Below are positions 9,031 to 17,779 of a stretch of 64,000 nucleotides of DNA, piece by piece. How positions within the stretch are numbered: the stretch's first letter is position 1; each line of letters opens with the position of its first letter. The notes below the pieces were generated by a model. It did not search any database. It was not told the origin of the DNA and was given only the letters and a program-made list of their open reading frames with translations. The stretch lies in contig NZ_MLAP01000007.1 of NCBI RefSeq assembly GCF_002272865.1, positions 1-64,000 of the forward strand. Direction: 5' to 3'. A program made the position numbers and the translations under genes. This DNA comes from Helicobacter sp. 12S02634-8. GTDB taxonomy: Bacteria > Campylobacterota > Campylobacteria > Campylobacterales > Helicobacteraceae.

Positions 9031-9285
9031 GTGAAAGATATTAACGCACTTCTATTTTATATGAAACTATACAGAATAGATGTAAGGGTCAAATGCATAG
9101 AGGGAAGCATCACGCAGGCACAGTTGGCAGAAAAAGTCGAAATTTCTAGTCTGTATGTAAATCGCATCATAAAAAAGCAGGATAGTGTGGTAAATAAAAC
9201 CTTTGTGCAGATACTGGAAGCATTGGGGTATGATATAGAACTGATCTATGTGAAAAGGCAGAGCGAAGGAGGAAATACGGAATGA
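9031..9285 (+). CDS. XRE-type helix-turn-helix protein
   Basis: 84 residues from GTG 9031, or 74 from ATG 9061. Neither start has a clear ribosome site, and the predicted transcript start would make the GTG version nearly leaderless. The segment ITQAQLAEKVEISSLYVNRI is a classic HTH_3 DNA-binding fold, followed by KTFVQILEALGYDIELIYV, typical of small clostridial Cro/CI-like regulators. It overlaps the DUF4268 gene by ATGA. It probably autoregulates this three-gene unit. A role as antitoxin or C-protein-like controller is possible but unproven. Confidence 0.8.
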   Translation: MKDINALLFYMKLYRIDVRVKCIEGSITQAQLAEKVEISSLYVNRIIKKQDSVVNKTFVQILEALGYDIELIYVKRQSEGGNTE

Positions 9286-10208
9286 AACCATTAGGAATAT
9301 TAGAAGAAATAAAAGACCTACGTACCGTGTGGCCACACGAAGCATTGGATTTCACTCCGTGGTTGTCACAGGATGATAATATCAGTCTGCTTGCAGATGC
9401 AGTAGGCTTGGAGATTACAGTCGATGAAACAGAGTCCTCTGTTGGTGATTTCAATGTGGATATTTATGCTTCCGAAACTGGGGCTGATAGGAAAATCATC
9501 ATAGAAAATCAGCTGGAGGATACAAACCATGACCATCTTGGCAAGCTGATAACCTATGCATCTGGGAAATCAGCAGATGTGATTATTTGGGTTGTTAAAC
9601 ACGCTCGTGAAGAACATAAGGCAGCAATCGAATGGCTGAATAACCACACAGATGATAAAATCGGATTTTTCCTCTGTGAAATCAAACTGTATAAAATCGG
9701 AGCATCAGAGCCAGCTGTAAAGTTTGAGGTAATTGAGAAACCGAATGACTGGACAAAGGAGGTTAAGAAAAACGAATCCATCAATGAAACCCAACAGCAA
9801 AGGTATGACTACTGGGTAGCCTTTGAGGATTACGCTTTTAAAAATCCACAGTTTGCGAAGAATTTTAATCGCCGCAAGCCATCCACTGATCAATGGATGA
9901 ACTTTAGTGTGGGTTCTTCTGCCTACCATATTGCAGTGTCGCAGATACAAAAGCGTGATGAACTGGTGGTGGAACTGTATATTAATGAAGATAAAGAACT
10001 GTTCAATTCATTGCTTCAGAATAAGGATGATATTGAAGCAGCCGCTGGTTTCTCTTTTGATTGGCGGGAACTGCCAGAAAAGAAGGCAAGCAGAATAGTA
10101 GTACAAAAATCAGTGGCACTTAGCAATAAATCCAAATGGAGTGAGCAATTTGAGTGGCTGGTGGATGTGATGTTGAAGATGAAAATAGGATTTAAGAAGT
10201 ACCTGTAA
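9282..10208 (+). CDS. DUF4268 protein with PD-(D/E)xK-like nuclease fold
   Basis: 308 residues. The N-terminal half has the nuclease-like signature VGDFNVDIYA ... KIIIENQLEDTNHDHLGKL (Asp, then E-x-Q, then conserved His/Lys), followed by YASG. This resembles the PD-(D/E)xK variant seen in DUF4268 proteins. The C-terminal half (about 165-308) holds the DUF4268 region with aromatic motifs such as QQRYDYWVAFEDYA and WSEQFEWLVDVMLKMK. It is coupled by ATGA to the HTH gene and shares its clostridial coding style (frequent GAA, ATA and GGA codons). The function in its family is unknown. A DNA-cleaving or defence role is inferred from the fold only. Confidence 0.78.
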   Translation: MKPLGILEEIKDLRTVWPHEALDFTPWLSQDDNISLLADAVGLEITVDETESSVGDFNVDIYASETGADRKIIIENQLEDTNHDHLGKLITYASGKSADVIIWVVKHAREEHKAAIEWLNNHTDDKIGFFLCEIKLYKIGASEPAVKFEVIEKPNDWTKEVKKNESINETQQQRYDYWVAFEDYAFKNPQFAKNFNRRKPSTDQWMNFSVGSSAYHIAVSQIQKRDELVVELYINEDKELFNSLLQNKDDIEAAAGFSFDWRELPEKKASRIVVQKSVALSNKSKWSEQFEWLVDVMLKMKIGFKKYL

Positions 10209-10234
10209 ATTTGGATTTAACGGAGGGAAAAGGA

Positions 10235-10984
10235 ATGGAATATATACAAGTAACAAAGGAAAATATCGAAAAAGAGCACATTTGCTGTGCGATTTCCAAT
10301 AACAAAGATGTCCAAGTATTCACCAAAAAAGATTGGATGATGCAGTGCTTTGATGACGGTCTTGTTTTTCTGAAAAGTGCTGAAAGAGGAAAATGCTTCA
10401 TTGAGTATGTTCCTACCGAAAATGCGTGGGTTCCTATCCTTGCAGAAAACTATATGTATATCGACTGCTTTTGGGTATCGGGTTTCTTCAAAGGACACGG
10501 CTATTCAAATGATCTGCTAAACAGGTGCATCGAGGACAGTAAGGCAAAAGGAAAATCGGGACTTTGTATTCTTTCTTCAGCAAGGAAGAAACCATATCTT
10601 TCTGATCCGAAACATCTGCTTTATAAGGGATTCCAAGTCGCAGATACATCCGAAGCTGGAATCAATCTGATGTGTCTCCCGTTTGACGAAAATGCTGCTA
10701 TTCCAAGATTTACGCAAGCAGCCAAGCATCCGCATATTAAAGAACAGGGTTATGTTTTGTATTATACAAGCCAGTGCCCGTTTAATGGAAAGTATGTTCC
10801 GATAGTTGAGAGGACAGCTATCGAAAACAATATCCCATTCAAGGCAATCCACATTGAAACAAAAGAACAGGCACAGGCAGCACCAAGCCCCTGCACCTCT
10901 TATGCGATGTTTTACAATGGCGAGTTTTTGACGAATGAGCAATTTAATGACAAAAAGTTTTTGAAGTTGATTCAGAGCAAATAG
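10235..10984 (+). CDS. GNAT N-acetyltransferase with YoaP-like thioredoxin-fold C-terminus
   Basis: 249 residues from ATG 10235, preceded by a strong GGAGG seven to eight bases upstream. An upstream TTG is disregarded. Residues 1-150 form a GNAT acetyltransferase (FKGHGYSNDLLNRCIEDSKA is the acetyl-CoA loop and helix). The last 75 residues (YVLYYTSQCPFNGKYVP ...) form a thioredoxin-like domain as in Bacillus YoaP. This domain pair is a Firmicutes feature, and the ribosome site is also Gram-positive in strength. The substrate is unknown. It follows the DUF4268 gene in the same transcript. Confidence 0.8.
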   Translation: MEYIQVTKENIEKEHICCAISNNKDVQVFTKKDWMMQCFDDGLVFLKSAERGKCFIEYVPTENAWVPILAENYMYIDCFWVSGFFKGHGYSNDLLNRCIEDSKAKGKSGLCILSSARKKPYLSDPKHLLYKGFQVADTSEAGINLMCLPFDENAAIPRFTQAAKHPHIKEQGYVLYYTSQCPFNGKYVPIVERTAIENNIPFKAIHIETKEQAQAAPSPCTSYAMFYNGEFLTNEQFNDKKFLKLIQSK

Positions 10985-11031
10985 AAAAAATTTGATTTAA
11001 CCAATAGAAATAATTAAAGGAGATCATGTCC

Positions 11032-11115
11032 ATGAGTGCGGCAGCAGCCTATGCACCCAATCGTTACAGCCGTGTGCAAATGAACACGGCATCGTTTACA
11101 TTGTATCATTTTTAG
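11032..11115 (+). pseudogene. 27-codon start of a truncated Gram-positive gene
   Basis: ATG 11032 follows AAAGGAG, an excellent ribosome site. The reading begins SAAAAYAPNRY and includes VQMNTAS, weakly recalling the N-terminus of the flagellar chaperone FliS. It stops at TAG 11113, where the sequence changes to an HsdR-like fragment. It therefore looks like the 5' end of a gene cut at the right junction of the clostridial patch. Identity is uncertain. Confidence 0.4.
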
Positions 11116-11123
11116 AATGGTAA

Positions 11124-11327
11124 CTGAGCAAAATGACAAAAGAGCTTACCGAAAAGCTACGCAAAAACCGCACCATCGACTGGCAGAAAAAAGAAAGCAC
11201 CCGTGCTGGTATGCGATGTTTGGTCAAACGATTTCTTAAAAAATATAAATACCCATCTGAAAGCATAGAAGACGCCACAACTATCGTTATAGCCCAATGC
11301 GAAATATGGGCTGATGAGGAAATGTGA
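11124..11327 (+). pseudogene. C-terminal fragment of type I restriction subunit HsdR
   Basis: The frame reads LTEKLRKNRTIDWQKKESTR, then AGMRCLVKRFLKKYKYPSES and IEDATTIVIAQCEIWADE. This is the typical last 60 residues of HsdR proteins ('T(I/V)DW..(K/R)E.(A/T)RA.MR..VKR.LKKY.YP'). The roughly 900 upstream residues (nuclease and helicase) are missing, and TAA at 11121 stops the frame. Its TGA overlaps the start of the next gene (TGATG), so the downstream gene once followed an intact hsdR. Confidence 0.75.
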
Positions 11328-13387
11328 TGCCAAATATGCCATTTTTAGATACCACCAAACAAGAAAATAATTTGCAAATAAGTGTCTTTGACTTGCAGGC
11401 TATTGATAATGATATGAAAGTGGTTTTGGATAAGCACATATCTTCAATTTGCGAAGGAATACAAGGAGGTGATATACGGGCTGTAAAGCAGCGAATTAAG
11501 AGCACATTAGATGGTTGGTCAGATAACTTAAAAATGGGAGCAATTGCTGAATTTTTTATCCACCTCTATATGAAATCACATGACTATAAACAAGAGTGCT
11601 TGTTTTTTAACCTTGAAGAGCATTCTATAAAAAAGGGATTTGATGGACTTTATTCCCTAAATGGTGAAATTTGGTTAATGGAAAGCAAGAGTGTTTTATT
11701 GACAAGGTTTATAAAAACAAACAATTTACGAAATGCAAATAACAAGGTTTTGTATTTATCTCCAATGATAAGCGATAGTAAAAATCTTGCACTGACACAT
11801 CAAAATATTATGCAGCATAAAATTGAATTTAATATCAAGGAACCTAAAATATATGAATATCAATTAAATGGTAATCATCGTTTATATAATAGATTTTTTA
11901 ATGAATTTTATGATTTACCAAGGACTACAGATAACACAGATGGGATAGCATATATATTAAACAACAAGGAATGTAAAAACTTTATATATTTATATGCTCC
12001 CAAAAAAGTAGTGCAGTTTGCTGCAAAACTATTTGAACGAATAGGGGTTTGCGAAAATATCAACTCGCCAGCAATCCAAGAAGTAATAAGAAATCTCAAA
12101 ACACATGTACATGATGATTTTTATATTTCAAAATTTCTAGAAAAAGGGATTATATACCTCCATGGCAAGGTTCCTGATAATGTTAAGGATTATTTAGAGC
12201 ATAAATTCAATACCATTCCAGAAATATCTTATTTAGTAGCAAACCATGTTATTTTGGAGGGTATAAATCTCCCGATAGATTCATTATTTATCGTGCAGCC
12301 AAATAATCTAAAACGCAACTCTCTTGTTAATTTAATTGGTAGAGTCAATCGGTTAAATATGATATTTACAGAAGATATTAAAGACTTAAATAAGTTATCA
12401 CCCAAAATACATTTTATAAACAACAAAGAGTTTTGTAGAGCTGGTAGCGATATGACTAAGAAAATTAAGTGCCTAAGGACTAATGATTTTGATGATGATG
12501 TTTGCAACCCATTGCTTGAAAAATTTGATAAGGAGAAGTTTAGTAAGAATAGTGCACAACAGAAGAAAAAACAAAAATGTGAAACCATTTTGACCAATGA
12601 AACCATTGTTTTTTCAAATCCGCAAGATCCTGCTCAAATCCTTCAAAAGGATATGCTAAAACTCGGACTAGATATAGTCTATAAGATAAGCGATGATTTG
12701 TGTCAGGAGATTTATAGACGCATCGAATTAGAGAGAATTAACTCTGTAGATATATCTGTTATAAAAAAGATCCAAACCGTATTTATACAAGGACTCAAGA
12801 CTTATATTGAAGACTTTGAAATATTGCGGCTACAAAACAATGCAGCTACTGAGTATTATGATAGCTTTATAGCAGATTACATGCAGAAATCGTTAAAAGA
12901 AAAAGTGTCATTAACATTTTCTTATCTAAAAAGCCAAAGAGAAAATAGCACGCATTTGCAATATATCGGTTCTAGTTTTGGTGAAGTTAATCATCAAGGA
13001 AACACATCAGGAAAGACCAATTTTGTTGACTTAGGAAGAAAAACAGATGCCGACCTTGCAAATTTATCAATTGTCAAAGTAAAGATGGAGGAAGATTTTA
13101 TTAGCTTTAAGCTGAGTAAATTTTTTCAACTAATGCTTGATTATGGCTTGATAACTTTGGATCAGTATAACATATTGACTTACGGCACAAACGATGAGTC
13201 AAAGTTAAATATGGTGAGATTGGGCTTGAGTCTTAATGTTATCAATAAACTAGTAGAAGATGGACAATTTGAGAATATTAATTTGGATGCAGATGGAAAT
13301 CTGAGATACAATGATGAATTTGCCATATATAGGGATAGGGTAGATGATTTTTTTAGGTTTGAATTGGATAAATTCTTTATGATTTAG
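11327..13387 (+). CDS. HamA-like nuclease fused to HamB-like helicase C-terminal region
   Basis: 686 residues from ATG 11327 (TGATG overlap with the HsdR tail). Residues 67-122 contain NLKMGAIAEFFIHLYMKS and then GFDGLY...EIWLMESKS, a PD-(D/E)xK pattern (Asp106, Glu119, Lys121) like the DUF1837/HamA nuclease. From about residue 140 the protein looks like the second half of a superfamily 2 helicase: YLVANHVILEGINLP (motif V, 302-316) and NLIGRVNRLN (motif VI, 335-344), followed by a long C-terminal region. No Walker A or DEAD/H box is present. The simplest reading is an in-frame deletion joining HamA to the end of HamB (Hachiman defence), so it is probably inactive or altered. The DNA is markedly AT-rich. 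Confidence 0.6.
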   Translation: MPNMPFLDTTKQENNLQISVFDLQAIDNDMKVVLDKHISSICEGIQGGDIRAVKQRIKSTLDGWSDNLKMGAIAEFFIHLYMKSHDYKQECLFFNLEEHSIKKGFDGLYSLNGEIWLMESKSVLLTRFIKTNNLRNANNKVLYLSPMISDSKNLALTHQNIMQHKIEFNIKEPKIYEYQLNGNHRLYNRFFNEFYDLPRTTDNTDGIAYILNNKECKNFIYLYAPKKVVQFAAKLFERIGVCENINSPAIQEVIRNLKTHVHDDFYISKFLEKGIIYLHGKVPDNVKDYLEHKFNTIPEISYLVANHVILEGINLPIDSLFIVQPNNLKRNSLVNLIGRVNRLNMIFTEDIKDLNKLSPKIHFINNKEFCRAGSDMTKKIKCLRTNDFDDDVCNPLLEKFDKEKFSKNSAQQKKKQKCETILTNETIVFSNPQDPAQILQKDMLKLGLDIVYKISDDLCQEIYRRIELERINSVDISVIKKIQTVFIQGLKTYIEDFEILRLQNNAATEYYDSFIADYMQKSLKEKVSLTFSYLKSQRENSTHLQYIGSSFGEVNHQGNTSGKTNFVDLGRKTDADLANLSIVKVKMEEDFISFKLSKFFQLMLDYGLITLDQYNILTYGTNDESKLNMVRLGLSLNVINKLVEDGQFENINLDADGNLRYNDEFAIYRDRVDDFFRFELDKFFMI

Positions 13388-13450
13388 CCAAGCTTTGCTT
13401 ATTTGGTCTTTTCAATTTGTAAATTTTTATCATTAAATTTGGTTGGCTAA
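13384..13450. terminator. Inverted repeat after the Hachiman-like gene
   Basis: TTAGCCAA (13384-13391, overlapping the stop codon) and TTGGCTAA (13443-13450) are perfect 8-base inverted repeats, each followed by GCTTTG. No T run follows, so termination is uncertain. The pair may instead mark a recombination scar at the island's right end. A C9 run occurs at 13513-13521, just past the cysE stop. Confidence 0.4.
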
Positions 13451-13534
13451 GCTTTGTGGGCAGAAGCTTTTGGACGAGTTTTTCTAGCTTGTCTTTCCTT
13501 CAATACTTTTATCCCCCCCCCACCACTATCGCAT

Positions 13535-14260
13535 TTAATCTTTGATACAGCGGATATAGTTTTCATACAAATCTGTGAGTTCGCTCTCTTCTTCGGTGGT
13601 TTTGGGGGTGGCTTGTATGGATTGTTCGATGAGGTTGATTTTTTTTATCAAATATCTGAAAAGTTCTTTGTCGATATCAGGGAGTTTTTGGATAGGTTGC
13701 ATTGGTTGGTTTTCATCTTTGGTTTTGTCTTTGTTGATGATGCGCGCAGGGATTCCCACAGCTGTAGCGCCTGCTGGGACATCTCTGATGACAACAGAAT
13801 TTGCTCCGATTTTGGCATTTTCTCCAATCGTGATATTTCCTAGTATCTTTGCCCCAGCGCCTACAACGACATCTTTTTGCAATGTGGGGTGGCGCTTGAC
13901 TTTCTCTAAACTCACGCCCCCCAAGCTCACGCCTTGATAGATCGTGACTCCATCGCCAACCTCAGCTGTTTCGCCGATGACTACGCCAATCCCGTGGTCG
14001 ATAAACACTTTGCGTCCGATTTTGCAAGCAGGGTGGATATCGATATTTGTGAGGAATTGCGTGAAGCCCATCAGCACGCGTGCAAGCACCTTGAATCCTG
14101 CTAAATGCAAGCGATGGGCGATACGATAATGCACAAGAGCAATCAACCCTGGATAATTAAAAAAAAGCTCGATTTTTGAGCTGATGGCAGGGTCTTTGCA
14201 AAGGGGGACACTGAAATCTTCTCTGATGAGTTTCCAAAGTCCGATGGGTTTTTCTTCCAT
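13535..14260 (-). CDS. cysE: Serine O-acetyltransferase
   Basis: Acetylates L-serine with acetyl-CoA to O-acetylserine, the substrate of the cysteine synthase encoded at 16.8 kb. 241 residues. The N-terminal helical domain is followed by hexapeptide (left-handed beta-helix) repeats: IHPACKIGRKVFIDHGIGVVIG contains the catalytic DH pair, then GVTIYQGVSLGG and VVVGAGAKILG. The C-terminal tail after residue 185 is long and charged and differs from the Ile-ending tail that binds cysteine synthase in enteric bacteria. It borders the accessory island. Confidence 0.96.
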   Translation of the reverse strand: MEEKPIGLWKLIREDFSVPLCKDPAISSKIELFFNYPGLIALVHYRIAHRLHLAGFKVLARVLMGFTQFLTNIDIHPACKIGRKVFIDHGIGVVIGETAEVGDGVTIYQGVSLGGVSLEKVKRHPTLQKDVVVGAGAKILGNITIGENAKIGANSVVIRDVPAGATAVGIPARIINKDKTKDENQPMQPIQKLPDIDKELFRYLIKKINLIEQSIQATPKTTEEESELTDLYENYIRCIKD

Positions 14261-14293
14261 TTGCTCTCCCTTGCATAGTTGGTTTGGTTTGGT

Positions 14294-16147
14294 CTAGCTT
14301 TTTTCGCTGCTGATGATGGTGCGCAGATAGCCATTTTCGCTCAACATCACATAAAGTTGGCCCAGCACCTCTTTTTTTGTATCTTCATCAATCTCTTGAT
14401 TGTCTTCAATCCTTTGCTTGAGTATGCGCTCGATTTCTTTTGTATCATAATCAAGATCATCAAGCACATCAAGGATAGTCTGGGCTTCTAGGAGGTTTTG
14501 GATTTCATAGCCTTTGTTGAGTTCATCATCAAAGACAACGCTAAATTCAGTGGGGTGGGTGAAGAGATTGTGCCGCATACCAAGGACTTCTTGATAAGCT
14601 CCCACGAGGAAAAATCCCAAAAAATATTCTTCTTTAGTCACATCAACATCGTGCAAAAATAATGGCTTGCCTGAGTTGAAAGCGATTTCGCCATCGCTAT
14701 CACAAGTGATATCCCATAGGCTTGCGCTGCGTGTGGGGCGTCTGTTGAGTCTGTTGAGTGGCATTACAGGGAAGTTCTGCCCTAAGCCCCAATAATCAGG
14801 CAGGCTTTGGAAAAATGAGCAGTTCAAAAGGTATCTTTCTTGGACTTGCTCTTGGATACGAATAATATCGTTGTGGTTTTTGTATTTCAAAAGCTTGATG
14901 ACCTTTTTGATGATGAGATGCACCAACACTTCAGTATTGCTTCTGTCTTGTAAGTCGATATAGCCCAAATCAAAGAGCGTGAGTAGCGATTCCATATGAT
15001 CAAAGCTATCGTGCAGGTATTCGATGGCATTTTTTTCACTCATGCTTTGGTAGAGATCGAGCATTTCTTCGATCAAGGGTGGGTTTTTTTCTTTGAGTTT
15101 GAGGGCTTTTTCGTCATATTCTTGGGAAAAAAGCTCCAAAACAGGGGCAATCAAGACAGCGTGATTTGCAGAGATATACCGACCAGATTCGATGAAAATA
15201 TCAGGTTCGAGCTCTTTTTTGTTTTTTACAATTTCTTTGAGTAAAAACACCACATCTCCACTGAATTCGCTCAAAGTATAGTTGCGATTGTTGTTGCCCT
15301 CGTGTTGGGTGTATTCGACAGCTAACCCCCCACCGATATTGACACAAGTGAGATTGCCTGCTCCCATTTTTCGGAGCTCAGCATAAATATTCCCCACTTC
15401 ACGGATCGCTTTTTTGAGTGGAGAAATATCACTGATTTGGCTGCCGATATGGAAGTGGATCATCGTGAATTGCCCTAAAAGCTTGGAGTCTTCGAGCAGT
15501 TTGATGGCTTCAAGCAGTTCTGTGCTTGTGAGTCCAAATTTGGAGTTGATACCCCCGCTTTTTGCCCAGATACCTGTTCCTGTGCTATGGAGTCTGATAC
15601 GCAGCCCGATTTTAGGATAAGGGGTGCCCATCTCTTTGGCGACTTCGATAATGGTTTCAAGCTCGTTGAGTCCTTCAATAGTGAGTGTGATATCGTGTCC
15701 CATATTTGCTGCGATGAAGCCAAGGCTAATCATTTCTTTGTCTTTGAAGCCATTGACAGTGATAGGGGAGTTTTTGTTGGTATAGGCCATTGCGATGATG
15801 AGCTCTGATTTGCTCCCTGCTTCTAGTCCATAGCACTGATCTTGACTGCAAGCTACAAGTGGGAGGACAAAGTTTGGCATTTGATTGACTTTGAGCGGGA
15901 ATACGGCTTTGAATTTGCCTTTGTATTTGTATTCTTGGATTGAGGCTTTGAAGGTGGCAAAAATCTTTTCAATCTGTTTTTGTATGAGATGGGGGAAACG
16001 GATCAGCATAGGACCTTTATAGCCCTTTTCTCTGACTTCATTGACAATATCGATAATAGCGGGCTTGCCTTTGTGATTGACTTTGACGACACCATCATCA
16101 ATGATAAAATCTTCATTTGACCAGAATTTGATACCATAATCGACCAT
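14294..16147 (-). CDS. speA: Biosynthetic arginine decarboxylase
   Basis: PLP enzyme converting arginine to agmatine in polyamine synthesis, or toward putrescine. 617 residues, normal for the SpeA (alanine-racemase-fold) family. VFPLKVNQMP carries the PLP lysine, HFHIGSQI and NIGGGLAVEY are fold-III signature loops, and DLGYIDLQDRSNTE lies in the helical insertion. ATG 16147 is preceded by AAAGGAT. A minus-strand TGTTATAAT extended -10 lies upstream, back-to-back with the ybeY promoter. Confidence 0.96.
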   Translation of the reverse strand: MVDYGIKFWSNEDFIIDDGVVKVNHKGKPAIIDIVNEVREKGYKGPMLIRFPHLIQKQIEKIFATFKASIQEYKYKGKFKAVFPLKVNQMPNFVLPLVACSQDQCYGLEAGSKSELIIAMAYTNKNSPITVNGFKDKEMISLGFIAANMGHDITLTIEGLNELETIIEVAKEMGTPYPKIGLRIRLHSTGTGIWAKSGGINSKFGLTSTELLEAIKLLEDSKLLGQFTMIHFHIGSQISDISPLKKAIREVGNIYAELRKMGAGNLTCVNIGGGLAVEYTQHEGNNNRNYTLSEFSGDVVFLLKEIVKNKKELEPDIFIESGRYISANHAVLIAPVLELFSQEYDEKALKLKEKNPPLIEEMLDLYQSMSEKNAIEYLHDSFDHMESLLTLFDLGYIDLQDRSNTEVLVHLIIKKVIKLLKYKNHNDIIRIQEQVQERYLLNCSFFQSLPDYWGLGQNFPVMPLNRLNRRPTRSASLWDITCDSDGEIAFNSGKPLFLHDVDVTKEEYFLGFFLVGAYQEVLGMRHNLFTHPTEFSVVFDDELNKGYEIQNLLEAQTILDVLDDLDYDTKEIERILKQRIEDNQEIDEDTKKEVLGQLYVMLSENGYLRTIISSEKS

Positions 16148-16186
16148 AAGATGATCCTTTGATAAATTTTCTCTCTTTTGGAGTAA

Positions 16187-16192
16187 ATTATA
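16187..16192 (-). promoter_or_regulatory. Extended -10 of speA
   Basis: Read on the minus strand the sequence is TG-T-TATAAT, an extended -10 about 40 bases before the speA ATG. No -35 is evident. Confidence 0.6.
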
Positions 16193-16223
16193 ACATTTAT
16201 ATGGGATTTTAATGTAGGGTTTG

Positions 16224-16229
16224 TATAAT
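16224..16229 (+). promoter_or_regulatory. -10 element of ybeY
   Basis: TATAAT, preceded by TTTG, lies 36 bases before the ybeY ATG. It is divergent from the speA promoter. Confidence 0.6.
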
Positions 16230-16264
16230 CAAAGCCATATGTATGACTCATTGTAAGGATTATT

Positions 16265-16693
16265 ATGCTAGAAATCAGTAATCAGACGCAAAAGACCTTT
16301 GATTATACCTTGCTACACCAAATAGCCCAAAGCCTTAGCACAAGGGATATAGAGCTTATTTTAAGTGGTGATAAACAAGTTGCTGCGTGGAATCATGAGT
16401 TCCGATCTAAACCTGAAACGACAGATGTGCTGAGCTTTCCTTTGGAGGATATGGGTATTGTTGGTATGCCTTTGCCTTTGGGGAGCGTGGTGATTAATGT
16501 CGATATGGCACAGAGGGTTGCTAGCGAGTTGGGGCATTCTATAGAGGCTGAGATTGCTTTGTTGTTTGCTCATGGGGTGTTACATCTTTTGGGCTACGAC
16601 CACGAAAAAGATACAGGCGAGCAGCGGCAAAAAGAAGAGGAAATTATTCAAATATTTTCTTTGCCCAAAAGTTTGATTTTAAGAAATGAATAA
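16265..16693 (+). CDS. ybeY: Endoribonuclease YbeY (16S rRNA maturation)
   Basis: Single-strand endoribonuclease involved in 16S rRNA 3'-end processing and ribosome quality control. 142 residues. The metal site [14 protein letters not shown] fits the family H-x3-H-x5-H motif, and [10 protein letters not shown] is the other conserved block. AAGGAT precedes ATG 16265 at normal spacing. It stands alone, followed by an AT-rich gap of about 140 bases before the cysteine synthase. Confidence 0.95.
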   Translation: MLEISNQTQKTFDYTLLHQIAQSLSTRDIELILSGDKQVAAWNHEFRSKPETTDVLSFPLEDMGIVGMPLPLGSVVINVDMAQRVASELGHSIEAEIALLFAHGVLHLLGYDHEKDTGEQRQKEEEIIQIFSLPKSLILRNE

Positions 16694-16832
16694 ATATATT
16701 ACTTTTTTGCACCACTATAGTCGTGTTAATATTGTCTTGCTAGAATCTAAAAGTTCCCTCAAATATGATGGGTTACACACTTGTCTGCAGAGGCAAGTTA
16801 CAAGTAAACGATCAAGGTAAAAAGGTAAGAAT

Positions 16833-17765
16833 ATGGAAGTAGCACAATCATTGTTAGATATTATTGGAAACACCCCGCTGCTGCGATTGCAGAAGTTTTC
16901 GGCAAAATATGGTGCCAATATTTTTGGGAAATGTGAATTCATGAACCCCAATAGCTCTGTCAAAGATAGAATTGCCTTGAATATGGTGATGAAGGCTTTA
17001 GAAGAAAAAAAGATCACTTTGAATACAACGCTCATTGAGCCAACAAGCGGGAATACAGGTATTGGACTTGCTTCAGTGTGTGCGTCTTTGGGGATCAAGC
17101 TGATTTTGACAATGCCAAGTTCGATGAGTATTGAACGGCGTAAATTGATGACTATGCTTGGTGCACAACTCGAACTCACAGCCCCTGAAAAGGGAATGAC
17201 AGGTGCTGTGCAGAGGGCGTTGGAGCTTTCTGAAGAAATCGCTGATTCTTACATACTCCAGCAGTTTGAAAACCCCAATAACCCTCAGATCCATCGCCAA
17301 ACTACAGCCAAAGAAATCGTTGATGCGCTCAAAGGAGATATTGATGTGTTTGTCGCTGGAGTGGGCACGGGGGGCACGCTTACAGGTGTTGGTAGAGTGC
17401 TTCGGGAGCACAATCCTAGTGTCAAGATTTTTGCCCTTGAGCCCGCACTCTCGCCTGTCCTTTCTGGAGGTAAGGCTGGGGCGCATAAAATACAAGGTAT
17501 CGGACCGGGCTTTGTCCCTAAAAATCTCGATACTTCTTTGTATGATGGGGTGCTGGAAGTCCAAACTCAAGATGCTTATGAATTTGTTTCGATGGCAGCT
17601 AAACAAGAGGGGATTTTGATTGGTATTTCATCGGGGGCAAATCTATGGGCTGCTACGCAGTTGGCTCAAAAATTCCCGGGCAAAAATATTGTTACAATGC
17701 TCTGTGATACTGCAGAGAGGTATTTGAGCACGGAATTGTTTGATACACCCCACCATCATTTTTAA
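16833..17765 (+). CDS. cysK: Cysteine synthase (O-acetylserine sulfhydrylase)
   Basis: PLP enzyme making cysteine from O-acetylserine and sulfide. 310 residues, typical CysK length. NSSVKDRIALNMV contains the PLP-binding Lys, EPTSGNTGIGLA is the substrate loop, and GVGTGGTLTGVGRVL is the phosphate-binding loop. It works with CysE (13.5 kb) but is not in an operon with it. In H. pylori the homologue has been annotated as cysK or cysM and can act in reverse transsulfuration, so the exact substrate preference is uncertain. Confidence 0.93.
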   Translation: MEVAQSLLDIIGNTPLLRLQKFSAKYGANIFGKCEFMNPNSSVKDRIALNMVMKALEEKKITLNTTLIEPTSGNTGIGLASVCASLGIKLILTMPSSMSIERRKLMTMLGAQLELTAPEKGMTGAVQRALELSEEIADSYILQQFENPNNPQIHRQTTAKEIVDALKGDIDVFVAGVGTGGTLTGVGRVLREHNPSVKIFALEPALSPVLSGGKAGAHKIQGIGPGFVPKNLDTSLYDGVLEVQTQDAYEFVSMAAKQEGILIGISSGANLWAATQLAQKFPGKNIVTMLCDTAERYLSTELFDTPHHHF

Positions 17766-17779
17766 ATAAAGGATTTTCA

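Noticed and set aside
11009-11115. Intact small gene 11032-11115
   Set aside because: It has a perfect ribosome site but only 27 codons and ends at a DNA junction, so it is treated as a truncated gene.
13513-13521. C9 run as a phase switch for cysE
   Set aside because: It lies after the cysE stop codon and outside any recognised gene.
7773-13534. Integrated element with att repeats at tRNA-Ser
   Set aside because: No copy of the tRNA 3' end is visible on the right side and no intact integrase is present, so only a mosaic island is claimed.
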